Source: Kribbella rubisoli (GTDB lineage: Bacteria > Actinomycetota > Actinomycetes > Propionibacteriales > Kribbellaceae). From it: a DNA stretch of 64,000 nucleotides. The position numbers were made by a program, and so were the translations under genes. The notes beneath the pieces were generated by a model, which did no database searches, was not told the origin of the DNA, and worked only from the letters and a program-made list of their open reading frames with translations. Numbering within the stretch: the stretch's first letter is position 1; every line of letters begins with the position of its first letter. The stretch is from NCBI RefSeq assembly GCF_004217145.1, contig NZ_SHKR01000011.1:744001-808000 (forward strand), in the 5' to 3' direction. Shown here one piece after another: positions 43,083-54,383 of the stretch.

Positions 43083-43556
43083 ATGACAGTCAACGTCGAT
43101 GAGCTGGGGCCGGTCGACTGGATCGTGGTCGAATTCCCGAGCACCAAGCTGACCGGAGAGATCGCACCGATCCTCGCCGATTACGTCGACCGGGGCCTGA
43201 TCCGGATCCTCGACCTGCTGTTCCTCCTGAAGGACGCCGACGGCAGCTTCGAGGCGTTCGAGTCGACCGATCTGGACGACAGCGAGATCGGGCAGCTGCG
43301 GGGGTTCGAGACCGGGATCGCGATGCTGCTCAGTGAGCAGGACGTCGAGGATCTCGCCGAGACCATCGAGCCCGGCAGCTCGGCCGCGGTACTCGTCTGG
43401 GAGAACCTGTGGGCCGCGCCGTTCGGTGCGGCGGTTCGGCACGCCGGCGGCCAGCTGGCCGCAAGCGGACGGATCCCGATTCAAGCGGTGCTCGCCGCGA
43501 TGGAGGCCGACGCCGCAGAGTCCGAAGAGACCAAGAAGACCGAGGAAGGTATCTGA
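43083..43556 (+). CDS. DUF6325 family protein
   Basis: The 157-residue acidic protein begins MTVNVDELGPVDWIVVEFPSTKLTGEIAPILADYVDRGLIRILDLLFLLKDADGS, the typical DUF6325 pattern, followed by SEQDVEDLAETIEPGSSAAVLVWENLWAAPFGAAVRHAGGQLAASGRIP. No membrane helix. The family is common in actinobacterial stress islands but has no known function. The tail ESEETKKTEE is charged. The next gene starts 1 nt after its stop. Confidence 0.85.
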   Translation: MTVNVDELGPVDWIVVEFPSTKLTGEIAPILADYVDRGLIRILDLLFLLKDADGSFEAFESTDLDDSEIGQLRGFETGIAMLLSEQDVEDLAETIEPGSSAAVLVWENLWAAPFGAAVRHAGGQLAASGRIPIQAVLAAMEADAAESEETKKTEEGI

Positions 43557-43557
43557 G

Positions 43558-43716
43558 ATGCCACTTGCAGCCCGACGCAGGCGCAGGACCGCAGCAGCCG
43601 TGGGCGGTGCCGTGGTCGTCGCACATGGCATCAACCGCCGCAACGACCGCCGCGAGGACCGGCGCGACGACCGGGGTGACCGTCGCGAGGACCGGCGCGA
43701 GGATCGCCGCGACTGA
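43558..43716 (+). CDS. Arginine-rich small protein with DRRE repeats, 52 residues
   Basis: ATG 43558 opens a 52-codon frame directly after the DUF6325 stop, with GAGGAAGG upstream. It reads MPLAARRRRRTAAAVGGAVV, VAHGINRRND, then five RREDRRDD-like units; 18 of 52 residues are Arg. A short hydrophobic stretch (AAAVGGAVVVA) lies between basic blocks. The alternating charge suggests nucleic-acid or acidic-partner binding, perhaps the DUF6325 protein itself. A terminator follows. Confidence 0.7.
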   Translation: MPLAARRRRRTAAAVGGAVVVAHGINRRNDRREDRRDDRGDRREDRREDRRD

Positions 43717-43783
43717 CGCAACCGTCAAAGATCTCAGCCGCGAGTCACGAACCTGGGGTCGCGGCGTACTCGCGACGGCCGGA

Positions 43784-43817
43784 GATGGCAGAGCTCACGC
43801 CATCGCGCAGCCTTTTT
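43784..43817 (+). terminator. Rho-independent terminator
   Basis: GATGGC (43784-43789) pairs with GCCATC (43799-43804), followed after GCGCAGCC by TTTTT. It ends the DUF6325 / Arg-rich unit. The rest of 43717-43998 shows no gene. Confidence 0.6.
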
Positions 43818-43998
43818 AGTGGGTTGGTAGTTGCGGCTGGGTGGCCGCGGCTTATCCGTCGTGGGGGACGCGCACGGATGGCTAGCGCAGCAGTGTGGGG
43901 CGCAGGCATATCGATATCTCCTGACAAGTCCTCGCGAATCGCCGCATGGGAGGGCCGGCGCCCTGGGCGGGCGCTCGGGAGAGAAGAGGAGAGTAAAC

Positions 43999-44547
43999 AT
44001 GGCAATCGGGCCAGTACAGCTCATCGCGCTCGGGTTCCAGCATCCCAACTTCCACGGTGAGGTCATCGCCGAACTCGAACGGCTGCGGGAGAGCGACACC
44101 GTCCGCGTCATCGACGCATTGGCCGTCTACAAGAGCGCCGACGGCGAACTGGAGGCTGAGCACCTCAGCAACCTGTCCGAGGAGGAGGCGATCGAGCTGG
44201 GGAGCAAGATCGGGGCGCTGATCGGCCTGGGCTTCGAGGGCGAAGAGGGCATGGTGGCCGGCGCGGAAGCCGGCGCCGAGGCGGTCGCCGAGCAAGGCGG
44301 CATCAACGCGCTCGGCGACGAGGAAGGCTGGGATGTGCTCGAGGACATCCCGAACGACTCCGCCGCGGCGCTCATCCTGCTGGAACACCACTGGGCCGTC
44401 CCGCTGCGCGACGCCATCGCACGCGCGGGCGGGTTCCGGATCAGCGACGGCTTCATCAGCCCACTGGACCTCATCGAGATCGGGCTGGTCTCGGCCGAGG
44501 AAGCCAAGGAACTGCACGAGATGGAAACCGCGTCCGCTGCCCGCTGA
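43999..44547 (+). CDS. DUF1269/DUF6325-like acidic protein
   Basis: The 182-residue protein starts at ATG 43999 (MAIGPVQLIALGFQHPNFHGEVIAELERLRESDTVRVIDALAVYKSADGELEAEHLSNLS) behind GAAGAGGAGA. The same fold order as the 43083 protein follows: a Gly/Ala-rich centre (GLGFEGEEGMVAGAEAGAEAVAEQGG) and IPNDSAAALILLEHHWAVPLRDAIARAGGFRISDGFISPLDL. Acidic, no catalytic motif. It is again followed by an arginine-rich microgene, 45 nt downstream. Confidence 0.83.
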   Translation: MAIGPVQLIALGFQHPNFHGEVIAELERLRESDTVRVIDALAVYKSADGELEAEHLSNLSEEEAIELGSKIGALIGLGFEGEEGMVAGAEAGAEAVAEQGGINALGDEEGWDVLEDIPNDSAAALILLEHHWAVPLRDAIARAGGFRISDGFISPLDLIEIGLVSAEEAKELHEMETASAAR

Positions 44548-44592
44548 CCGGGCGACGCGCGTTCGCTTTCGCACTGGGAGGAGGAAGTACAG

Positions 44593-44667
44593 ATGCTTGG
44601 ATCACGCAGGGTCGCGCGCCGAACCGGGCGCCGTACCGCGCGGCGCGTCTCCCGCCGCCGCAGGTAG
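44593..44667 (+). CDS. Arginine-rich 24-residue peptide
   Basis: ATG 44593, behind GGGAGGAGGAAG, encodes MLGSRRVARRTGRRTARRVS plus RRRR: 13 of 24 residues are Arg. The excellent ribosome binding site and the parallel with 43558 argue it is translated. Function unknown. Confidence 0.6.
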   Translation: MLGSRRVARRTGRRTARRVSRRRR

Positions 44668-44713
44668 CAGCTCGTAGCGCTACCCGAACCGGCGGTGTCG
44701 GCCGACCCATGCG

Positions 44714-44822
44714 CTCGGGGAACTGCCCCGAGTGGTACTGCCATGCCTCGTGGACCGCCACCCCGCCGATGAACTGCTCCCCAGAAGTTGGACCGAGATA
44801 TCCGGTTCCGGCCCCTGGGGAG
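44714..44822. terminator. Two hairpins between convergent units
   Basis: CTCGGGG (44714-44720) pairs with CCCCGAG (44726-44732), ending the plus-strand unit. CTCCCCAG (44777-44784) pairs with CTGGGGAG (44815-44822) just beyond the cupredoxin stop. Confidence 0.45.
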
Positions 44823-44837
44823 CCGTTCTGTGCGTCC

Positions 44838-45269
44838 CTACTTCACGACGATTGTGGCGATCATTTCTGGGTGGATGGAGCAGTGGTACTTCACTGTCCC
44901 GGCTGTCGTGAAGGTATGGCTGAACGTTTGGCCACCCTGCATCGGTGACGAACTGAACGAGTTGTCGTCGGCGGTCACGGTGTGCGCTGTCGAGTCGTCG
45001 AACTTCCACGTCACCTTGCCGCCGACCGGGACGGTCACATTCGCCGGCATGAACGCGAAGTTCTTGACCTCGACCATCGTGCCGCCACCGGCAGCCGGAG
45101 AACCACCGCCACTCGCCGACGTCGTAGTTGGCGCAGGAGCCGCTCCACCGCCGTCCGACCCGGAGCCGCAACCACCCATCAGCCCGAGCAAACCGATCAC
45201 CACAGCGAGAACGACGACCCACCGCCCGCTTCGCCCGGACCCACCAGAAGACTTCCCCGCCCGCCTCAT
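44838..45269 (-). CDS. Cupredoxin-domain lipoprotein
   Basis: The protein has 143 residues from ATG 45269 (MRRAGKSSGGSG, GAGGTG upstream). Signal peptide VVVLAVVIGLLGLMGGC with lipobox LMGGC, then a Gly/Ser/Thr linker and a plastocyanin-like domain: VEVKNFAFMPANVTVPVGGKVTWKFDDSTAHTV and VKYHCSIHPEM supply the His, Cys, His, Met type-1 copper ligands. It is a probable extracytoplasmic electron carrier, fitting the nearby respiratory genes. It is divergent from zwf across a 322-bp gap. Confidence 0.9.
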   Translation of the reverse strand: MRRAGKSSGGSGRSGRWVVVLAVVIGLLGLMGGCGSGSDGGGAAPAPTTTSASGGGSPAAGGGTMVEVKNFAFMPANVTVPVGGKVTWKFDDSTAHTVTADDNSFSSSPMQGGQTFSHTFTTAGTVKYHCSIHPEMIATIVVK

Positions 45270-45444
45270 GAGCACCTCACTCAGCGAAAACCCAACGCCA
45301 TCAGCGACCAAGCCACCAACCGAAGCCCAGCCTTAGGTACGACAAGACAGCACCCAAGGGACGCTACGCCCGCACCCTTTCCCTGCAAAGGGATGAAGTG
45401 GTGCGTCGGCCGACCGCATCCGTCTCGTCACGCCCGCACGCTGA

Positions 45445-45464
45445 ATCATCCGCCGGGGGTGATG
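45445..45464 (+). promoter_or_regulatory. Candidate regulon operator (site 9)
   Basis: ATCATCCGCCGGGGGTGATG (TCAT-N9-GTGA), in the 322-bp gap (45270-45591) between the cupredoxin and zwf genes. The gap also holds a CCCTTT/AAAGGG hairpin at 45375-45392 and no gene. Confidence 0.6.
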
Positions 45465-45591
45465 CTGCCGGTCGGGATCGTGATGAGGATGGTTCGGCGG
45501 CGGCGTGAGTGCCGTCGCCCGCACCGAAGGGAAAATCGGCATTCCTGCCCTTCACGACCCGGAGCCGGCCTGACGCGGAGGCAAGACAGGT

Positions 45592-46995
45592 ATGACATCG
45601 ACGGCAACGGACCCGCGGACCGCGGACGTACTGGTCATCTTCGGCATCACAGGCGACCTGGCCAAGGTGATGACGTTCCGCTCGCTCTACCAGCTGGAGG
45701 CGCGCGGTCTGCTCAGCTGCCCGATCGTCGGGGTGGCGGCGGACGACTGGACGCTGGACCAGCTCGTCGAGCGGGCCAGGACGTCGATCGAGGGCACGGG
45801 GATCACCATCGACAAAGCCGTCTTCGACAACCTCGCGGCCCGGCTGTCGTACGTCAGCGGCAACTTCGCCGACGCTTCGGTCTACGAACGCGTCGGCGAC
45901 GCGATCAAGGGCGCCGAGACACCGGTGTTCTACCTGGAGATCCCGCCGTTCCTGTTCGGCCGGGTGGTTCAGGGCCTGTCCGATGCCGGGCTGACCAGCG
46001 GTGCCCGGGTCGTCGTCGAGAAGCCGTTCGGCCACGACCAGCGTTCCGCCCGGGACCTGGCCGATCAGTTGCACCAGTACATCGACGAGTCGCAGCTTTA
46101 CCGGATCGACCACTACCTGGGGAAGATGGGGCTGGAGGAGATCCTGTACCTGCGGTTCGCGAACGCGGTCCTCGAACCGCTGTGGAGCCGCAACTACCTC
46201 GAGTGTGTCCAGATCACGATGGCCGAGGACTTCGGTGTCGAGGACCGCGGCCATTTCTACGATCCGGTCGGCGCGCTGCGCGACGTGGTCGTCAACCATT
46301 TGATGCAGGTGGTCGCGGCTGCCGCGATGGAGCCACCGTCGCGCGGCGATCCCACCACCCTCAAGGATTCGACCACCACGCTGTTCCGTGCCGTCGAGGA
46401 AGCCGATCCCGCGCACTACGTCCGTGGCCAGTACGACGGGTACCTCGGCATCGACGGGGTCGCGAAGAACTCGACCACCGAGACGTACGCCGCTCTCCGC
46501 CTCGACATCGAGAACTGGCGGTGGGCCGGTGTGCCCTTCTTCATCCGGACCGGCAAGCGGCTGCCGGTGACGCAGACCGAACTGCGCCTGGTGTTCAAAC
46601 GGCCCCCACGGCTGGGCTTCGGTCCCGGCGGCCACATCGCCGAGCCGAACCAGTTGGTGATCAGGCTCGACCCGACCACCGGAGTCAGGATCCAGGTGGA
46701 CGCGCATCGTGCCGACGCGGCCCGGATCAGGCCGATCGAGCTCGACATGGAGTTCGGCGACGAGGGTGGCGAGGGCCCCACGCCGTACGAGGTTCTGCTG
46801 CACGCGGCGATGACCGGCCAGAGTACGCGGTTCACGCGGCAGGACGCAGTCGAGGAGACGTGGCGGGTGATGCAGCCGCTCCTCGACGCATCGACGCCGA
46901 TCCACACCTACGAACCGGGGACCTGGGGCCCGGCCGCCGCCGATGAGGTGCCGGCCGGGTTGGGCGGCTGGCGGATGCCCTGGATCGGACACTGA
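45592..46995 (+). CDS. zwf: Glucose-6-phosphate 1-dehydrogenase
   Basis: The 467-residue enzyme oxidises glucose-6-phosphate to 6-phosphogluconolactone and makes NADPH. The dinucleotide motif is [13 protein letters not shown], and the substrate motif [22 protein letters not shown] keeps the Arg, Asp, His and Lys of RIDHYLGK but has Met-Gly after it where most Zwf proteins have Glu. [14 protein letters not shown] and [14 protein letters not shown] are also conserved. It starts behind GCGGAGG. It is not next to tal, opcA or pgl, so this is probably a second, stress-linked copy. Confidence 0.93.
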   Translation: MTSTATDPRTADVLVIFGITGDLAKVMTFRSLYQLEARGLLSCPIVGVAADDWTLDQLVERARTSIEGTGITIDKAVFDNLAARLSYVSGNFADASVYERVGDAIKGAETPVFYLEIPPFLFGRVVQGLSDAGLTSGARVVVEKPFGHDQRSARDLADQLHQYIDESQLYRIDHYLGKMGLEEILYLRFANAVLEPLWSRNYLECVQITMAEDFGVEDRGHFYDPVGALRDVVVNHLMQVVAAAAMEPPSRGDPTTLKDSTTTLFRAVEEADPAHYVRGQYDGYLGIDGVAKNSTTETYAALRLDIENWRWAGVPFFIRTGKRLPVTQTELRLVFKRPPRLGFGPGGHIAEPNQLVIRLDPTTGVRIQVDAHRADAARIRPIELDMEFGDEGGEGPTPYEVLLHAAMTGQSTRFTRQDAVEETWRVMQPLLDASTPIHTYEPGTWGPAAADEVPAGLGGWRMPWIGH

Positions 46996-47060
46996 GCAAG
47001 CTCGGCCGTCTCCTCACGTGGGCAGCCGGTCGAGCTCATGGCCGAGATGGGAATGCCCCG

Positions 47061-48614
47061 CTAGCCAAGGCGCTCCAGCAGGTGGTCACCGACCCGCAGT
47101 GCGTTCGCGATCGCGGTCAGCGCCGGGTTCACCGCACCGATGCTCGGGAAGAAGCTCGTGTCGACGACGTACAGGTTGTCGACCTCGTGCGCCTTGCAGT
47201 CGGTGTCCAGGACCGACGTCGCCGGGTCGTGCCCGAACCGGACGGTGCCGGCCTGGTGCGCGCAGCCCGCGACCGGGATGTCGTTCTTCATGTAGACACT
47301 GCGAGGGATCAGGTGGTGCGGGTGCATGCCGAGCGTGCCCAGGTTCTTCTTCACCCGCTTGTACAACTGCTCCAGCGGCTCGGTGTTGTTCGGCTTGTAG
47401 CTCAGTACGACGTTGCCGTCCGCATCGAGCGTCACCCGGTTGTCCGGATCGGGCAGGTCCTCGACAGACAACCAGAAGTCGACGGCGTGCTCGGCGACGT
47501 CGCGCAGCGCGAACGTCGGGGCGATCAGCGTCTCGAGCGGCTTCTCCCCGCGGTACATCGGAGCCGACGACTTGCCGACCATCTGCAGGTTGCCCATCGG
47601 GTAGTCGAAGTCGGCATCGCCGAAGTAGTAGTCGTTCATGCCGAGCGTCTTCTGGAACCGGGTGTCGTTCTTCTCGGTCGAGACCGCCAGGAACGCACGG
47701 CTGTTGTGGAACACGTAGTTGCGACCGACCTGGTCGGACCCGTTCGCGAGCCCGTTCGGATGCCGATCGCTCACACTCGCGAGCAGGATCCGGGCCGAGT
47801 TCACCGCGCCGGCCGACAGTACGACGACGTCCCCGCCGAACCGCTGTTCCTCGCCGTCCACCTCGGCGACGACCGCTGTCACGGTCCGCCCGGTCGCATC
47901 GGTCTCGAGACGCCGTACGACGGCATTTCGCACGAGCGTCACGTTGTCGTGCTCGATCGCGGGCCGGACGGCGATGACATCGGCGTCCGACTTCGCGTGG
48001 ACCAGACACGGGAACCCGTCACAGGTCGCACACCGAACGCACGCGCTGAACGCGGGCCGGCTCTCGTCCAGCATCACCCCGCACGGCGCGTGGAACGGGT
48101 GCAGCCCGACCGCGGCCATGTCGTCGAACAGCTTCTGGATCCGCGGCTCGTGCGAGACCGGCGGATACGGGTACGGCGCCGACGCCGGCGGATCCGTCGG
48201 ATCCTCGCCCCGGGCGCCGTGGACCTGGTAGAGCTGCTCGGCCTGCGTGTAGTACGGCTCCATGACGTCGTAGGTGATCGGCCAGGCGGGCGAGATCCCG
48301 CCGTGGTGCTTGAGTTCGGTGAAGTCGCGCTCGCGCAGCCGGTACAGCGCCGCGCCGTAGAACTTGGTCGCGCCACCGACGAAGTAGTGCACCTGCGGCT
48401 GGAACGGTCTGCCCTGGCCGTCGAACCACTGGTCCTTCGAGACGTAGCGGTTGTCGACGAACACGGCCGCGGCGTCCCAGTTCTCCGCTTCCCGCGGCAG
48501 CCAGTCACCCCGCTCCAGGATCAGCACCCGCTTTCCCGACGGCGCGAGCCGGTGGGCGAGGGTACCGCCGCCTGCTCCCGATCCGACGATGATGACGTCG
48601 TACTGCTCGGCCAT
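47061..48614 (-). CDS. GMC-family FAD oxidoreductase
   Basis: The 517-residue protein starts MAEQYDVIIVGSGAGGGTLAHRL, an FAD Rossmann motif, and ends with AGCAHQAGTVRFGHDPATSVLDTDC and VDNLYVVDTSFFPSIGAVNPALTAIANALRVGDHLL, the GMC C-terminal signature with the catalytic His. CVRCATCDGFPC (about 190-201) is a four-Cys cluster typical of one GMC subgroup. Alcohol, sugar or sterol substrates are all possible; the neighbouring GH15 enzyme makes glucose a candidate. It is the last gene of the GH15 - NDH-2 - GMC operon, 9 nt after NDH-2. Confidence 0.9.
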   Translation of the reverse strand: MAEQYDVIIVGSGAGGGTLAHRLAPSGKRVLILERGDWLPREAENWDAAAVFVDNRYVSKDQWFDGQGRPFQPQVHYFVGGATKFYGAALYRLRERDFTELKHHGGISPAWPITYDVMEPYYTQAEQLYQVHGARGEDPTDPPASAPYPYPPVSHEPRIQKLFDDMAAVGLHPFHAPCGVMLDESRPAFSACVRCATCDGFPCLVHAKSDADVIAVRPAIEHDNVTLVRNAVVRRLETDATGRTVTAVVAEVDGEEQRFGGDVVVLSAGAVNSARILLASVSDRHPNGLANGSDQVGRNYVFHNSRAFLAVSTEKNDTRFQKTLGMNDYYFGDADFDYPMGNLQMVGKSSAPMYRGEKPLETLIAPTFALRDVAEHAVDFWLSVEDLPDPDNRVTLDADGNVVLSYKPNNTEPLEQLYKRVKKNLGTLGMHPHHLIPRSVYMKNDIPVAGCAHQAGTVRFGHDPATSVLDTDCKAHEVDNLYVVDTSFFPSIGAVNPALTAIANALRVGDHLLERLG

Positions 48615-48623
48615 GGCTGTCTC

Positions 48624-49954
48624 CTAGCTGTTGCCGGCCGATGGGGTCGAGTGGCCTCGGTCGACCTTGATGTGCGGGACGTCGGCGGAGTCGTCCCCCC
48701 AAGCGATCCGCTGTGGTGCGGTGGACCACTCGACGGTCGCGGCGTGGTCGCGGTCGAAGTAGTCCCAGGCCCAGGACATGAACGCGTCGGCCTTGCTGTG
48801 CGCACCGCTCAGCAGCATCGCGTGCACACCGAGCCAGGCCGCGAAGGCCAGCGGGCCCTCCAGTTGGTGCCGGCGCTTGCCGACCTCGGCGACGGCGGCG
48901 TTCCGGCCGATCATCGCCATGATGCCTTTGTCCTTGTAGTGGAACGGCTTGGCCTTGTCCCCGTGCAGTTCGCGCAAGATGTTGTCGGCCGCCCACACAC
49001 CCGACTGCTGTGCGACCGAGCCGAGCTGCGGCAGGGTGCTGCCGTCCTTCGCCGGGATGTTCGCGACGTCGCCGATCGCATAGACGTGCGGATGCCCATC
49101 CACGCCGAGATCCGGCCGTACGTCGATCCGCCCGCCGCGTCCCGTGGGCAGCCCCGTCGCGCTGCCCACGACGGACGCAGCCGACTCACCGCCGCCCCAG
49201 ATGACCGTCCGGGTGCTGATCGTGGACCCGTCGTCGAACTCGACCCGGTCCGCGTGCACCGCGGCGACTCCCGTCCCCAGTCGCGGATCGGCGCCGTGCT
49301 CGGTGAGCCGCTTGCGCGCGTACTTGTGCGACTTCTTGGAGAACGCACCGAGCAACGTCTTGCCGCGGTCGACCACGGTGATCGTCCCTGGCTTCGAGAT
49401 CCGTTCCGTGGCAACCAGCGCGGCCATCAGTTCGGTCAGTGCTCCGGTGATCTCGACGCCGGTCGGGCCGCCGCCGACCACCACGACGTCAAGGGCCCCC
49501 GCTGATTCCGAACCGGTGCGGATCGTCGACTGCAGGTGCTGCCGCAACCGCTCCGCGTCGGCGACCGAGTAGAGCGGGAACGCGTGCTCGGCCGCGCCCG
49601 GAACCCCGAAGTACTCCGGTCGGGCGCCCGCCGCGATGACCAGGTGCGTGCCGGTGATCCGATCGCCGTCGGACAGCGTCAGAGTGCGGTTCGCGACGTC
49701 GATCGTCGCGACGTCCGCGGTGCGGATCCCGACCGTCGGGTGCTCGCGGAAAATGGTCCGGTGCGGCCGGGCGATGTCCTCGGCCGGCAGTTGGGACGTG
49801 GCGACCTGGTAGAGCAACGGCTGGAACTGGTGATAGTCGTTGCGGTCGACGAGCGTGACCCGGACCCCCTCGTCCCCGAGGCGGTGCGCGCACCCGACCC
49901 CGGCCAAGCCTCCGCCGAGTACCACGACGTGCAGGCCTTCCTCCGGATGCGCGG

Positions 49955-49958
<4 letters not shown>
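48624..49958 (-). CDS. ndh: Type II NADH dehydrogenase (NDH-2)
   Basis: The 444-residue flavoprotein has the FAD motif VVVLGGGLAGVGCAHRL with DRNDYHQFQPLLYQVAT, the second NAD motif VVVVGGGPTGVEITGAL, and ATIDVANRTLTLSDGDRI and YAIGDVANIPAKDGSTLPQLGSVAQQSG in the usual order. A C-terminal amphipathic region (GPLAFAAWLGVHAMLLSG) would anchor it to the membrane. It passes electrons from NADH to quinone without pumping protons. GTG 49958 overlaps the GH15 stop by 4 nt. Confidence 0.92.
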
Positions 49959-51814
<1,856 letters not shown>

Positions 51815-51877
51815 GGCGAGGGCTCCTTCACAGACGGCGGGCCTCGATCCACCATGTCCGGGTGGCCGGAACGACGA

Positions 51878-51897
51878 ATCACCCGCCAGTGATGATT
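51878..51897 (-). promoter_or_regulatory. Candidate regulon operator (site 10)
   Basis: Minus strand ATCATCACTGGCGGGTGATT (TCAT-N9-GTGA). It lies 64-83 nt before the GH15 start and overlaps the last codons of cydB. Confidence 0.55.
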
Positions 51898-52919
51898 GGA
51901 CGGTCACCGATGTCCTCGGTCCCCTCTTCGGGCAGCAATGTGCGCTGGTGGAGCACATAGAGCAGGACGAACCCGGGTACGACGATCAGCAGTGCCAACC
52001 CGACCGCCACGAGCAGCGTCAGCAACGTGCCACTAGGTGCAGCGGCCGCCGAGACGGTCAGGCTCTCCGGCAGGAGGAACGGCCACTGGGCGATGCCCCA
52101 ACTGACGATGATCCCGGCCACCGCGAGTACTGCGAGAACCCGCGCACCGCGGGCGGCGTACCTCATCAACAGCACCAGCGCGCCGACTCCGCAGACCACA
52201 CTGAGGATCGCGCTCGGAAGCGCTCTCGACGTCAGGCCGTCGAAGACGTGCGACGCCTTGGCGTTCAGGACGAACAGGCCGACGACCGCGACCACGGCGG
52301 CGGCAACGGCACTCGCCACCGCCCGACGGCGGAAGTACTCGCCCATCGCGTACTCGCGGAAATGCCGGGAGTCCCAGACGAGGTACACGGCAGCCAGGTA
52401 CGCCGCAGCCACGACCGCCAGGATCCCGGTCACCAACGAGACGGGATTCAGCCAACTGTCGATCGGATCGCCGGCCTTGCCACCGGAGGGCACGTGACCC
52501 GACGCGATGCCACCCGCGATCGCCCCCATGCAGAACGGCACGAGCACCGACGACAACGCGAACGCCCCGCCGAAGATCCGCCGGGACCGCAGCGTCACAA
52601 CCACCTTGCGGAAGGCGAAACTCGCGCCCCGTAACACGATCCCGAGCGCGGCCAGTGTGAACGGGACGAACATCGTCAGCATGATCGACGCGTACGCCGA
52701 CGGGAACGCGGACCACGTCACGACGAAGATGAAGATCAGCCAGACGTGGTTCGCCTCCCACACCGGGCCGATCGACCGCTCGATCACGGCCCGCGGCTGC
52801 GCACCACGCTGGGACCCGCCCGCGGTCAGGTCCCAGAACCCGGCGCCGAAGTCCGCTCCGCCGAACACGGCGTAGGCCGCGAGGGCGAGGAGCAGCACGA
52901 CGGCGATCGTCGTACTCAT
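51879..52919 (-). CDS. cydB: Cytochrome bd-type ubiquinol oxidase subunit II
   Basis: The 346-residue protein has eight to nine membrane helices. It starts at ATG 52919 (MSTTIAVVLLLALAAYAVFGGADFGAGFWDLTAGG), overlapping the cydA stop by 4 nt; the upstream open frame is a shadow of cydA. GGADFGAGFWDL and ERSIGPVWEANHVWLIF are the conserved CydB motifs. With CydA it forms the oxygen reductase that takes electrons from menaquinol and works at low oxygen or when the aa3/bc pathway is inhibited. Confidence 0.95.
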   Translation of the reverse strand: MSTTIAVVLLLALAAYAVFGGADFGAGFWDLTAGGSQRGAQPRAVIERSIGPVWEANHVWLIFIFVVTWSAFPSAYASIMLTMFVPFTLAALGIVLRGASFAFRKVVVTLRSRRIFGGAFALSSVLVPFCMGAIAGGIASGHVPSGGKAGDPIDSWLNPVSLVTGILAVVAAAYLAAVYLVWDSRHFREYAMGEYFRRRAVASAVAAAVVAVVGLFVLNAKASHVFDGLTSRALPSAILSVVCGVGALVLLMRYAARGARVLAVLAVAGIIVSWGIAQWPFLLPESLTVSAAAAPSGTLLTLLVAVGLALLIVVPGFVLLYVLHQRTLLPEEGTEDIGDRPIITGG

Positions 52920-54361
52920 GGCGTCGGCTCCTCGACCGCCTCGGAGGCCTCGCCGGCCGCGGCCGGCTCCGTGGGTCCGTACGGCGTGTCGCCTTCGACG
53001 AAACCGCCTGCCCGGCGGAAGCGCCGGCTCATCCCTCGCAGCACCAGGATCGTCGTGACGCCGAGCGCGGCGTACAGCACGAAGACGGCGAGGAAGGTGA
53101 TCCAGACCCCGGAGTTCGCGGTTGCCGCCTGTTCCACCTTCATCCGGTTGTAGACGATCCACGGCTGCCGACCGACCTCGGTGACGATCCAGCCCGCCTC
53201 CATCGTGATCACCGCCAGCACGCCGGTGCACGCTGCGATGCGGAGGAACCATCTGCTCTTGGGCATCCGGTGGCGGACGAGCCACGTGACGCCGTACCAG
53301 ACCGACAGCAGGAACAGGGCGGTGCCGAGCCCGACCATGACATCCCACGCCAGGTGGACGGTGTCGGTCTCCCGGACGGTCGGGCGCTGGTCGACCGGCA
53401 CGCTGTCCAACCCCTGTACGACGGTCGATTTGCCGGTTGCCGGATCCGACAACCACGACGCGAGCCCCGGGATCGGAATCCCACCCGAGATCGTGCCGGC
53501 CGCAGTGAGCCGCCCGAGCAACGTCTCGGGTACGTCGGAAGCTGTCGTCGGCACCAACTCGATCGCGGCGAACTTCACCGGCTGGTTGGCGTACACCCAC
53601 CGGGCCAGCGCATCACCGACTCCCATCTGGATCGGGGTCATGATCGCGGCGACCGTGAACGCGATGGTGAATCCGATCCGGTGGTAGCGGTCGTTCCGGC
53701 CGCGCAGCATACCGGTCGCGTACACCGACGCGACCAGGAAACCACCGACCAGGTAGGCCGCGATCACCATGTGCGCGGCCTGCAACGGCATCGCGTCGTT
53801 GAAGATCACCTCGAGCGGCTCGACCTTCGTGATCTCGCCGTTCGCGTTCATCGTGAAGCCGGCCGGCGCGTTCATCCACGCATTGGCGGCGACCACCGAG
53901 ATCGCGCCGAAGACACCGGCGATCACGATCGGTACGCCGGTCCAGAAGTGCGTCCACGGCTTCAGCCGGCGCCAGCCGAAGATGTAGATCGCGACGAAGA
54001 TCGCCTCGGTGAAGAAGAACAGCCCTTCGAACGCGAACGGGATGCCGAACGCGTCGCCGTAGATCCCCATGAACCGTGGCCAGAGCAGGCCGAACTCGAA
54101 GCTCAGCACGGTCCCGGTCACCGCGCCGACGGCGAACGTCACAGCCATGTACTTCGACCACCGTTGTGCGAGCACCAGCGCGTCGTGGTCGCCGCGCTTG
54201 ATCGCCCGGTAGTTGGCGATCAAGGTCATGAAAGCCCAGGACACCCCGAGCGGTACCAGGATGATGTGGAAGGCGAGGGTGAACGCCATCTGAGCCCGGG
54301 CCCACGGGACCGGGTTCACGGCGGCCGCGACGGCCAGGGTGACAGTCTCGCTCACGATCAT
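52916..54361 (-). CDS. cydA: Cytochrome bd-type ubiquinol oxidase subunit I
   Basis: The 481-residue heme subunit has the N-terminal ARAQMAFTLAFHIILVPLGVSWAFM, with the His ligand of heme b595, and GRQPWIVYNRMKVEQAA near the end. The quinol-binding loop between helices 6 and 7 is short, as in non-E. coli types. The hydrophilic tail is acidic and Pro-rich. The cydDC exporter genes are not here. It starts at ATG 54361, 23 nt after a terminator-like hairpin, so its own promoter must be very close or readthrough is used. Confidence 0.95.
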   Translation of the reverse strand: MIVSETVTLAVAAAVNPVPWARAQMAFTLAFHIILVPLGVSWAFMTLIANYRAIKRGDHDALVLAQRWSKYMAVTFAVGAVTGTVLSFEFGLLWPRFMGIYGDAFGIPFAFEGLFFFTEAIFVAIYIFGWRRLKPWTHFWTGVPIVIAGVFGAISVVAANAWMNAPAGFTMNANGEITKVEPLEVIFNDAMPLQAAHMVIAAYLVGGFLVASVYATGMLRGRNDRYHRIGFTIAFTVAAIMTPIQMGVGDALARWVYANQPVKFAAIELVPTTASDVPETLLGRLTAAGTISGGIPIPGLASWLSDPATGKSTVVQGLDSVPVDQRPTVRETDTVHLAWDVMVGLGTALFLLSVWYGVTWLVRHRMPKSRWFLRIAACTGVLAVITMEAGWIVTEVGRQPWIVYNRMKVEQAATANSGVWITFLAVFVLYAALGVTTILVLRGMSRRFRRAGGFVEGDTPYGPTEPAAAGEASEAVEEPTP

Positions 54362-54383
54362 CCGAGCCTCCCGGCACGACCCG

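Noticed and set aside
43745..43761. Another operator copy, TCAC-N9-GTCG
   Set aside because: The right arm does not match; kept out of the count of regulon sites.
44709..44948. 79-codon Cys-containing frame
   Set aside because: Overlaps the convergent cupredoxin gene on the opposite strand and two hairpins; no ribosome binding site.
45364..46992. 542-codon open frame antisense to zwf
   Set aside because: It mirrors the wobble pattern of zwf; no homology and it would cross the zwf promoter.
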